64,000 bases of DNA from Pseudomonas songnenensis (GTDB lineage Bacteria > Pseudomonadota > Gammaproteobacteria > Pseudomonadales > Pseudomonadaceae): contig NZ_RFFN01000005.1 of assembly GCF_003696315.1 (NCBI RefSeq), positions 62,001 to 126,000 of the forward strand, in the 5' to 3' direction. How positions within the stretch are numbered: position 1 is the first letter of the stretch; the number at the start of each line of letters is the position of its first letter. Positions 16,615 to 23,615 of this stretch are shown here, piece by piece. Below the pieces are notes generated by a model. It worked only from the letters and a program-made list of their open reading frames with translations. It had not been told where the DNA came from and ran no database searches. The translations under genes were made by a program, and so were the position numbers.

Positions 16615-16630
16615 AAACGAGAATTTACGA
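16611..16630. promoter_or_regulatory. Perfect 7-bp dyad beside the Fur box
   Basis: TCGTAAA (16611-16617) and TTTACGA (16624-16630) are exact inverted repeats six bases apart, touching the Fur-like site. The geometry suits a dimeric regulator. The region 16566-16743 otherwise contains a GCCAGCC/GGCTGGC pair (16671-16697) that could end the SIMPL-gene transcript. Confidence 0.4.
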
Positions 16631-16743
16631 TTTACTGCACTGGATTCTCATTTGTGTCGTGCAAATGGCTGCCAGCCCTTGTGTGGCGCAGGCTGGCGAT
16701 TTGTAACCAGATATTTAAACGTAGACCAGATGGTCCGTTTTGG

Positions 16744-17448
16744 TCACCGCATCTGAACTTCGATGACGCCGTCGGCGTTGATCGTGACCTGGCGAGTGCC
16801 TGCCTCGATCTCCGGTACCGGTGCTGATTCCATCATGTCCATCTTCATCGCGCTGCTACGCATGACCGGTTGGAATCCTCCGCCGTTGAGGTTGAGGCTC
16901 ACCAGCTTGTAGCCGCTGCCGCCGAGGGCTTCGGTCGCCAGCTGGGCGCGGGCCTGGAACGCGGCTACGGCATCCTTGAGCAGAGCATCCTCGTTCTGCT
17001 TGCGGATCGGGTCGGAGACGCTGAAATACATGCCGCCCATCTTCAGGCTCTTCATCAGTTCGGCAGTCAGTTTCGACAGACTGGCGAAATCGCCGCTTTC
17101 CAGGCGCAGCTCGGCACGCTCTCGCCAGCCGGTGATCTGCTGACCCTTGTCGTCGTAGACCGGATAGCTGTTGCGGCTGCCCTGGCTGACGATCACGTCC
17201 TTGTTCTGGCGAGCGGTCTGCAGCGCCTGGTTCAACGCGCGAGTCGTCTGCGCCGCGAGCTCGGCGGGGTCGCTGTGCTGGGCCTCGCTGTAGAGCGTGA
17301 CGTGCATGCGGTCATGGGCCACTTCGCTGCTGACTTCGGCGCGCAGGGCGACCTGGTTGTAGCGGGCCTCTTCGGCCAGGGCGGGCAGGCTGGTGACGCT
17401 CGCGAGCACGGCGACGAAGGCTGCGCGGCGGAGGAGGGATGGGTGCAT
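16744..17448 (-). CDS. SIMPL-domain (DUF541, YggE-like) periplasmic protein
   Basis: This 234-residue secreted protein has a signal peptide ending near A-L-A-E-E and then a SIMPL/DUF541 domain over most of its length. Features include the repeated A-L-N-Q-A-L-Q region, a Y-x-V-Y-D-D-K-G-Q-Q-I-T-G-W segment and a C-terminal V-T-I-N-A-D-G-V-I-E-V. E. coli YggE of this family reduces oxidative stress damage, but the biochemical role is not defined. The gene stands alone between the TonB receptor and divergent roxS. No cofactor-binding motif is evident. Confidence 0.85.
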   Translation of the reverse strand: MHPSLLRRAAFVAVLASVTSLPALAEEARYNQVALRAEVSSEVAHDRMHVTLYSEAQHSDPAELAAQTTRALNQALQTARQNKDVIVSQGSRNSYPVYDDKGQQITGWRERAELRLESGDFASLSKLTAELMKSLKMGGMYFSVSDPIRKQNEDALLKDAVAAFQARAQLATEALGGSGYKLVSLNLNGGGFQPVMRSSAMKMDMMESAPVPEIEAGTRQVTINADGVIEVQMR

Positions 17449-17601
17449 AACAAGTCCTTGGCATGGGCACCGGGACGGTGCGGTAGCTCAAGACTCTAAC
17501 TCCGCCAGCGAATGTGTGCAGCAGTCCGTGCGTCGAGTTGCCGCATTTCGGGCTGGCTTGCGAACGGCTTGGTTATACTCCGCCGAATTGTTGGAGACTC
17601 C

Positions 17602-18855
17602 ATGTACGCATCCGTCCCGCTGCTGTCCGCCAGCCGGCAGAACCTTCGGCTTCTGACCCTAATTCGCATCGTGGTGCTGGCCGCACAGTCCGGCGCCGTC
17701 GGTGTCGCCTACGCAACCCAGCTGCTGACGCTGCCCTGGCTGGCGCTGGGTATCACCCTGGCAGTGTCCGCTGTGCTTTGCCTGGGAACGGCACTGCGCT
17801 TGCGCGGGCCATGGCCGGTCACCGAGCTCGAGTATGCGGTGCATCTGGGCTGCGATCTGCTGGTCCACAGCGCCCTGCTGTACTACTCGGGCGGCTCGAC
17901 CAACCCCTTCGTTTCCTATTACCTGGTTCCGCTGACCATCGCCGCGGCGACATTGCCCTGGCTGTATTCCATCGTGCTTTCAGGGCTGGCGCTGCTGGGC
18001 TACACGCTGATGCTGGTCTGGTACGACCCGCTCACCCTGCCGCCGTTCGAGCGCGCCACCCTGCAGGTCTACGGCATGTGGCTGAGCTTCGCCCTGGCGG
18101 CGGCGCTGATCACCTTCTTCGTCGCGCGCATGGCTGAGCAGCTGCGCCGTCAGGAGCAGCAGCAGGCCCAACGCCGAGAGGAGAGCATGCGTGACCAGCA
18201 GCTGCTGGCCGTGGCGACCCAGGCCGCCGGCGCCGCCCATGAGCTGGGCACGCCGCTGGCGACCATGAGCGTGCTGCTCAAGGAGTTGCGCCAGGAGTAC
18301 AACGACCCGCAGCTGAACGAGGATCTCGGCCTGCTGCAGTCGCAGGTCCAGCTCTGCAAGGAGAGCCTGCGCCAGCTGGTGCGTGCCGCCGAGGCGGATC
18401 GGCGGCAGGCCGTGGTCGAGCAGACGGCGCGCGAGTGGGTCGAATCGGTGTTGCAGCGCTGGCACCTGATGCGTCCCGAGGCCACCTATCGCTTCCACTG
18501 CGTGGGCCTCGGCAGCGCGCCGAAACTGATGCCGCCGGCGGACCTCAGCCAGTCGCTGCTCAATCTGCTGAACAACGCCACCGATGCCAGCCCGGAAGAT
18601 CTCGAGATTCGCCTGGACTGGGACGCGCAATGGATCCGGCTGACCATTCGCGACCATGGCGCCGGCGTGCCGCTGGCCATCGCCGAGCAGATCGGCAGAC
18701 CATTCATCACGACCAAGGGCAAGGGTTTCGGCCTTGGTCTGTTTCTCAGCCAGGCCAGCGTTACCCGCGCTGGCGGCACCGTGAAGCTCTACAATCACGA
18801 AGAAGGTGGCACACTGACCGAACTGCGCCTGCCGCATGGCTCGGTACGCGCCTGA
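17602..18855 (+). CDS. roxS: Redox-responsive sensor histidine kinase RoxS (RegB/PrrB family)
   Basis: This 417-residue inner-membrane kinase has six predicted N-terminal helices (about 15-175). It carries the RegB-type quinone-sensing heptad G97-G-S-T-N-P-F103. The H-box is A-A-H213-E-L-G-T-P-L-A-T, and Cys252 lies 39 residues on, at the position of the redox-active cysteine of RegB. N (L-L-N-N-A-T-D-A-S), G1 (D-H-G-A-G-V-P) and G2 (G-F-G-L-G-L-F-L-S) boxes follow. The start at 17602 has GGAG 6 nt upstream and gives the family N-terminus. roxR begins 33 nt downstream. In pseudomonads the pair controls terminal oxidases and cyanide tolerance according to respiratory redox state. Confidence 0.93.
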   Translation: MYASVPLLSASRQNLRLLTLIRIVVLAAQSGAVGVAYATQLLTLPWLALGITLAVSAVLCLGTALRLRGPWPVTELEYAVHLGCDLLVHSALLYYSGGSTNPFVSYYLVPLTIAAATLPWLYSIVLSGLALLGYTLMLVWYDPLTLPPFERATLQVYGMWLSFALAAALITFFVARMAEQLRRQEQQQAQRREESMRDQQLLAVATQAAGAAHELGTPLATMSVLLKELRQEYNDPQLNEDLGLLQSQVQLCKESLRQLVRAAEADRRQAVVEQTAREWVESVLQRWHLMRPEATYRFHCVGLGSAPKLMPPADLSQSLLNLLNNATDASPEDLEIRLDWDAQWIRLTIRDHGAGVPLAIAEQIGRPFITTKGKGFGLGLFLSQASVTRAGGTVKLYNHEEGGTLTELRLPHGSVRA

Positions 18856-18888
18856 CCCTGATCGTGACCAATGCGAGGAAATGCACAG

Positions 18889-19449
18889 ATGACCGACGAG
18901 TTGCAGCAAGAGGGCGAAGAACAACCTCACCTGCTGTTGGTGGATGACGATCCGACGTTCACCCGGGTGATGGCTCGCGCCATGAGCCGTCGTGGACTGC
19001 AGGTCAGCATCGCCGGTTCGGCCGAAGAGGGCCTGGCCCTGGCCAAGCAGGATATTCCCGACTATGCAGTGCTTGACCTGAAGATGGAGGGCGATTCGGG
19101 GCTGGTACTGCTACCCAAGCTGCTTGAGCTGGACCCGGAGATGCGGGTGCTGATCCTGACCGGCTACTCCAGCATCGCCACGGCGGTGGAAGCCATCAAG
19201 CGCGGCGCGTGCAATTACCTGTGCAAGCCGGCCGACGCCGATGACGTGCTGGCGGCATTGCTGTCTCAGCATGCCGACCTCGACAGCCTGGTACCGGAAA
19301 ACCCCATGTCCGTCGACCGCCTGCAGTGGGAGCATATCCAGCGGGTGCTCAGCGAGCATGATGGCAACATTTCCGCTACGGCTCGCGCGCTGGGCATGCA
19401 CCGGCGAACGTTGCAGCGCAAATTGCAGAAGCGTCCGGTTCGACGCTGA
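18889..19449 (+). CDS. roxR: Response regulator RoxR (RegA/PrrA/ActR family)
   Basis: This 186-residue regulator has a receiver domain (about 15-130) with acidic pocket residues in V-D-D-D-P, phospho-acceptor Asp63 in V-L-D-L-K-M, and conserved K in C-K-P-A-D-A. It ends in a short Fis-type helix-turn-helix (N-I-S-A-T-A-R-A-L-G-M-H-R-R-T-L-Q-R-K-L). This compact layout is specific to RegA/PrrA/RoxR. GAGGAA lies 8 nt before the ATG at 18889, which is chosen over an upstream in-frame start. It is co-transcribed with roxS, its cognate kinase. Confidence 0.94.
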   Translation: MTDELQQEGEEQPHLLLVDDDPTFTRVMARAMSRRGLQVSIAGSAEEGLALAKQDIPDYAVLDLKMEGDSGLVLLPKLLELDPEMRVLILTGYSSIATAVEAIKRGACNYLCKPADADDVLAALLSQHADLDSLVPENPMSVDRLQWEHIQRVLSEHDGNISATARALGMHRRTLQRKLQKRPVRR

Positions 19450-19558
19450 TTCGAAACGGCAATTTCGCGGGGGCCGGACGTGGCCAGCGACACGGCCGTT
19501 GAGCCCTCGCGTAGCTCATGCTTTATGCTTGCACCTCTCGTAGTTGCAGGCTTTTTCC

Positions 19559-20500
19559 ATGCTTCCCCTCGTTCTGCAGACCCTGAGCGTCACTGCTCCG
19601 GTGTTTGCCATGCTGTTTCTTGGCGTCGCGCTCATGCGCTTGCGCTGGATCGACTCGGCGTTCGTCCACACTGCCTCGTCGCTGGTGTTCAAGGGCACCA
19701 TGCCGACTCTGCTGTTTATCTCGATCATCAAGGCCGATCTGAGTGCGGCCCTGCAGCCCGCACTGCTCCTTTATTTCGTGCTCGCGACGATAGGCACCTT
19801 TGTCCTGGCCTGGGTCTGGGCCCTTTGGCGCTGCCCGGCTCCTGATCGCGGGGTGTACGTTCAGGGGGCGTTTCGCGGTAACAACGGGATTGTCGGTCTG
19901 GCGCTAGCCAGCAGTCTCTATGGTGATTACGGCCTTTCGCTCGGCGGCGTGCTCGCCGGTGTGGTGATCCTCGTCTACAACAGCCTCTCGGCGGTGGTAT
20001 TGGCCATCTATAGCCCGGACGGACGCGTCGGCCCGAAGGACATTCTGCTCAGCATTCTGCGCAACCCGCTGATCATCGGTGTAGTGGCGGCCGTGCCGTT
20101 TGCTTATTGGCAAGTCGCTTTGCCTGGTTGGCTGATGACGTCGGGGCAGTACTTTGCACAGATGACCTTGCCGCTGGCGCTGATCTGCATCGGCGCCACG
20201 CTTTCTCTGGATGCATTGCGCAAAAGCAGCGGCAGCGCGCTCAGTTCGAGTCTGATGAAGATGGTCTGGTTGCCGGCGCTTGCGACGCTGGGCGCCTGGG
20301 CCTTTGGCTTTCGGGGCGCGGAGCTGGGCATTCTGTTTCTCTATTTCGCCAGCCCGACCGCGGCGGCGAGCTTCGTCATGGCGCGGGCCGTGAATTCCAA
20401 TCACCAGCTTGCTGCGACGATCATCGTCATCACGACGCTGATGGCGGCGTTGAGCATCAACGCGGGGCTGTTCCTGCTGGGCTGGCTGGGCTGGATCTAG
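19559..20500 (+). CDS. AEC-family membrane transporter
   Basis: The 313-residue protein has about ten hydrophobic helices and belongs to the auxin efflux carrier (AEC, BASS-related) family. The R-G-N-N-G-I-V-G motif lies in the middle, and a second inverted-repeat half ends in N-A-G-L-F-L-L-G-W-L-G. Bacterial members export or import small organic acids such as malonate or malate, but the substrate cannot be read from sequence. The ATG at 19559 is preferred over an upstream TTG, since a CAGG element lies 8 nt before it. It appears monocistronic between roxR and the M23 peptidase gene. Confidence 0.85.
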   Translation: MLPLVLQTLSVTAPVFAMLFLGVALMRLRWIDSAFVHTASSLVFKGTMPTLLFISIIKADLSAALQPALLLYFVLATIGTFVLAWVWALWRCPAPDRGVYVQGAFRGNNGIVGLALASSLYGDYGLSLGGVLAGVVILVYNSLSAVVLAIYSPDGRVGPKDILLSILRNPLIIGVVAAVPFAYWQVALPGWLMTSGQYFAQMTLPLALICIGATLSLDALRKSSGSALSSSLMKMVWLPALATLGAWAFGFRGAELGILFLYFASPTAAASFVMARAVNSNHQLAATIIVITTLMAALSINAGLFLLGWLGWI

Positions 20501-20684
20501 TCTGCCTATCGAAGGGTTTCTGCGCCGTTCGTCGCCAATGCGGTGTTTCGGTTTAAGAATCACGGCGCGATGGTCGTAATCGGTCATCAGGCCTCAGAAA
20601 AAAAAGCGCGTTTCCGTCAAATTGCCCGGGACGTTCAACGGCTTGCCTGGCGAGGCGGCCGCTCTATGTTCTAGGGAATCATTC

Positions 20685-21668
20685 ATGGCTTTTTTCACAC
20701 CTACGAACCGATCACTGACGCGTGATGACATCCGTGTGGTGAACCTGCGCCGGCTGGCGCTGCCGGCCTTGGCGATCATGCTGACAGTGAGTCTGGCAAG
20801 CTTCGCCGGCGGTGTCTGGGTCGCTGGTGATCGGCACGGGCAGGTCGAAGTTGCGCATCTGGACGATGTGTCGGAGGGCGAAGGCCGCTTCGCCATCGCC
20901 CGCGTGGGCGAGGTGGTAGGGCGGTTGAAGTCGCTCGAGTCCGATCTGATCGCCCTGCAGCAGATGATGGATCAACAGCAGGTGCTGCACGGCCAGTTGT
21001 CTGCTCTGGACCCGACACTGTTGCCGGTGCTGGTGCCGGATCGCCCCGCACGTGTCGGGAGCATGGGCCAGGGCGGCGCGCTGCTGCCGCCGCGTGGTTG
21101 CTCTGGCGAGCTGTCGGCCGACAACGAACGCGCCACCCTTGCCGATCTGCAGCGCAGCGAAACCTCCGCGCGCTGCATGCGCGTGATGCTCGATGGCCTG
21201 ATGCAGCGAGTCGCCGAACGTAACGCGGCGCTCATGGCCATCCCTTCGAAACGCCCGGTGGGCGAGGCTCGTCTTGGCTCTGCCTTCGGCAATCGTATCG
21301 ACCCCTTCCGCAAGACCCTGGCATTTCATTCGGGAGTCGATTTCGCCTTGAAATCCGGCTCCGACGTCATTGCTGCGGCTGGCGGTCGGGTCCGTTTCGC
21401 GGGTTACCGCGGTGCCTACGGCAAGCTGGTGGAGATCGACCACGGCAATCGTCTGGTTACCCGCTACGCGCATCTGTCGCGACTGGATGTGCGTCAAGGC
21501 GACCTGGTTACCCCGGCGCAGCGTATCGGCGCAGTAGGCTCTACCGGGCGTTCGACCGGCCCGCACCTGCATTTCGAAGTGCTGCACAAGGGCCGTTTCG
21601 TCGACCCGCAGCGCTTCCTGGCCCTCGGCGATCTGGAGCGTGTCAGCGATGGCCTGGCTGAGGACTAA
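20685..21668 (+). CDS. Membrane-anchored M23 (LytM-type) peptidoglycan endopeptidase
   Basis: The 327-residue protein has a basic cytoplasmic N-terminus of about 25 residues, one transmembrane helix (about 27-48), a coiled-coil stretch (about 75-110) and a C-terminal M23 domain. Zinc ligands are visible in F-H-S-G-V-D-F and H-L-H-F-E. Such enzymes cut peptide cross-links of the cell wall in the periplasm. AGGGA lies just upstream of the ATG. It overlaps the next gene by 20 nt and is followed by a bactofilin. Pairing of an M23 enzyme with a bactofilin is a known morphogenesis arrangement. The 184-bp space before it shows an A8 tract but no clear promoter. Confidence 0.88.
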   Translation: MAFFTPTNRSLTRDDIRVVNLRRLALPALAIMLTVSLASFAGGVWVAGDRHGQVEVAHLDDVSEGEGRFAIARVGEVVGRLKSLESDLIALQQMMDQQQVLHGQLSALDPTLLPVLVPDRPARVGSMGQGGALLPPRGCSGELSADNERATLADLQRSETSARCMRVMLDGLMQRVAERNAALMAIPSKRPVGEARLGSAFGNRIDPFRKTLAFHSGVDFALKSGSDVIAAAGGRVRFAGYRGAYGKLVEIDHGNRLVTRYAHLSRLDVRQGDLVTPAQRIGAVGSTGRSTGPHLHFEVLHKGRFVDPQRFLALGDLERVSDGLAED

Positions 21669-22005
21669 ACGCCCGACCACCCGCGAACTGCTGCGCGCCG
21701 AACACCGCCCACACGCGGCTCGCAGCGTGCGGACCGGGCGCTGGATCATTGTCGGCCTGCTGTGCGTGATCGGCGCATTGCTCTATCTGCGCAGCCAGGA
21801 ACAAACGCAGCACGCGCAGCGGATCGAGGCACTGGGTCTGGAGACTCAGGCATTGAAGGCCGAGTTGGAGCAGGGCCGGCTGCAGCGCCAGGAAACTCAT
21901 GCCACCGAAGAGCAGCTGCTCAGGCGTATCGCCACGCTATCAGCGCAGGTCGAGCGCCTGCAGACCGACCTGGCATTCTTCCGTCAGCAGAAGAAAGCCC
22001 GTTAA
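21649..22005 (+). CDS. Small bitopic membrane protein with periplasmic coiled coil
   Basis: The 118-residue protein has a strongly basic N-terminal cytoplasmic part (about 1-30), one transmembrane helix (about 33-48) and then a continuous heptad-rich coiled coil ending R-Q-Q-K-K-A-R. I do not recognise a named family. The ATG at 21649 lies inside the end of the M23 gene with GGAG 10 nt upstream, so it is probably translationally coupled. The bactofilin gene starts 16 nt after it. Position suggests an adaptor between bactofilin polymers and the M23 enzyme; this is inference only. Confidence 0.75.
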   Translation: MAWLRTKRPTTRELLRAEHRPHAARSVRTGRWIIVGLLCVIGALLYLRSQEQTQHAQRIEALGLETQALKAELEQGRLQRQETHATEEQLLRRIATLSAQVERLQTDLAFFRQQKKAR

Positions 22006-22021
22006 TTTTCTGGAGTAGACG

Positions 22022-22444
22022 ATGTTCAAGAAGAAGTCCGAATCCCGCGTCACCATTGACCAGTTTTCCAGCCTGATCTCCGGGAATCTGGCATTGGTCG
22101 GTGATGTGACGTTCGAAGAGGGACTGAAGGTCAGCGGAGAAGTGCGCGGCAATGTCAGTCACAAGGCTGGCACCCACAGCCTGTTGGCGCTCAGTGCCGA
22201 GGGGCGGATCGAGGGAAATGTCAGTAGCTATGATGCGCTGATCGACGGGACCATCGTCGGCGACCTGGTGGTCGAGCATCTGCTCGAACTGCACTCCAAT
22301 GCGCGGGTCCGCGGCAACATTCGTTATCGCCAACTGAGCATGGAAAACGGCGCGGTGGTCGACGGCACCCTCAGCCGTATGGGTGACGCGGAGGAGAGCG
22401 CACAGGTGCTCGAGCTGCCGCGGCCGCAGGTTCGCGAAGGCTGA
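22022..22444 (+). CDS. Bactofilin (polymer-forming cytoskeletal protein)
   Basis: The 140-residue protein has the bactofilin (DUF583) core at about residues 12-115: successive short beta-helix turns such as G-N-L-A-L-V-G-D-V, G-R-I-E-G-N-V, D-G-T-I-V-G-D-L-V and A-R-V-R-G-N-I, with flexible tails on both sides. Bactofilins polymerise without nucleotide on the inner face of the membrane and localise cell-wall enzymes. The gene follows the M23 peptidase and the coiled-coil gene in one transcription unit with a TGGAG ribosome site. A GC-rich hairpin follows. Confidence 0.92.
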   Translation: MFKKKSESRVTIDQFSSLISGNLALVGDVTFEEGLKVSGEVRGNVSHKAGTHSLLALSAEGRIEGNVSSYDALIDGTIVGDLVVEHLLELHSNARVRGNIRYRQLSMENGAVVDGTLSRMGDAEESAQVLELPRPQVREG

Positions 22445-22446
22445 GT

Positions 22447-22471
22447 CGGGCGGGCTCGGCAGGCCCGCCCG
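22447..22471. terminator. GC-rich hairpin after the bactofilin gene
   Basis: A 9-bp stem (CGGGCGGGC / GCCCGCCCG) with a seven-base loop starts right after the bactofilin stop codon and faces the convergent antiporter gene. No T-tract follows, so it is only a probable terminator. Confidence 0.5.
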
Positions 22472-22484
22472 GTGGTTCGGCTCC

Positions 22485-23573
22485 TTATCCCCGCTGGGTC
22501 TTCCAGGCGCGACCGGCGATGACCAGCAGCGTGATAGCGGTCAAGGGCAGTGCATAACCGAGCATGGCATCGCCGAACGTATCGGCGAAGGGCCGGCCGG
22601 TGCTGGTCAACACGAGATACAGCGTATAGGCCACGTAATAGGCGAGAAACAGCGCGCCTTCCCAGCGCTTGATGCAGTAGCCGGCGAAGAAGATCGGCAG
22701 ACAGGCCACCGCTACCGCGATCATCACCGGGAAGTCGAACGCCAGCGCATTGGAAGACACGCCGATTGGCTGCGGCGACACCAGTGACGCGAGGCCAAGT
22801 ACGCAGAGCAGATTGAAGATGTTGCTGCCGACAATGTTGCCCACGGCGATATCACGCTCGCCACGGAAGGCAGCCATGATCGAGGTCGCCAGTTCGGGTA
22901 GCGAGGTGCCGATGGCGATCACGGTCAGACCAATGACCAGCTCCGACAGGCCGAGCGCCCGGGCCAGGGCGACGGCGCCCTCGACGAGAAAGTTGGAACC
23001 CACCACCAGCAATACCAAGCCGGCGATCACCAGGCCGGCATTGATCAGTCCGGCGTAGGGCTTGGCCGGCTCGTCCAGGCCGAATTCCTTGGCAAACTCA
23101 TCATCGACTTCTGCGGCCTTTTCGCGGCGGCTGCTGATGATCAGGAACAGGGTGTAGACGACCACCGCGGTAAACAGCAGCGCACCATCGATTCGGCTGA
23201 GCTCGCCATCCCAGGCCAGACCGAAGGTCACCAGGCTGGCGCCGATCATGATTGGCACGTCGAGGCGAATCAGTTGCCGGGATACCACCAGCGGTGCGAC
23301 CAGAGCTGTCATGCCGAGAATGAGCAGCACGTTGGCGATGTTGCTCCCCACGACGTTACCAATCGCAATGTCGCCACTGCCGTTGAGGGCAGCCTGCACG
23401 CTGACGGCCGTCTCCGGGGCGCTGGTGCCGAAGGCGACCACGGTAAGACCGATGACCAGTGGCGAAATGCCGAACTGGGCGGCCAGCTTGGCTGCGCCAC
23501 GCACCAGCACCTCTGCACCGGCAACGAGCAGCACCAGGCCGGCAATGAGGTAGACGAAAGTCATCAGGGTCAC
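22485..23573 (-). CDS. CaCA-family calcium/sodium antiporter (YrbG-like), copy 1
   Basis: The 362-residue inner-membrane exchanger has ten predicted helices in two inverted halves. The alpha-1 repeat G-T-S-A-P-E-T and alpha-2 repeat G-T-S-L-P-E-L hold the ion-binding Thr, Ser and Glu residues, and both halves have G-S-N-I-(A/F)-N. A central acidic cytoplasmic loop is present. The GTG at 23573 is chosen because it aligns with the start of the adjacent paralogue and has GGAG 10 nt upstream; an ATG at 23564 is the alternative. It is the downstream member of a tandem pair, 42 nt after copy 2. It probably exports calcium in exchange for sodium or protons. Confidence 0.88.
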   Translation of the reverse strand: MTLMTFVYLIAGLVLLVAGAEVLVRGAAKLAAQFGISPLVIGLTVVAFGTSAPETAVSVQAALNGSGDIAIGNVVGSNIANVLLILGMTALVAPLVVSRQLIRLDVPIMIGASLVTFGLAWDGELSRIDGALLFTAVVVYTLFLIISSRREKAAEVDDEFAKEFGLDEPAKPYAGLINAGLVIAGLVLLVVGSNFLVEGAVALARALGLSELVIGLTVIAIGTSLPELATSIMAAFRGERDIAVGNIVGSNIFNLLCVLGLASLVSPQPIGVSSNALAFDFPVMIAVAVACLPIFFAGYCIKRWEGALFLAYYVAYTLYLVLTSTGRPFADTFGDAMLGYALPLTAITLLVIAGRAWKTQRG

Positions 23574-23615
23574 GATTGTGGCGCTCCGCAAAAAAGATCT
23601 GAAATAGGGGGGGGG

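Noticed and set aside
20501..20684. Small RNA or peptide gene between the AEC transporter and M23 genes
   Set aside because: There is an A8 tract but no stable hairpin, terminator or ribosome site with a sensible frame. Nothing supports a gene.
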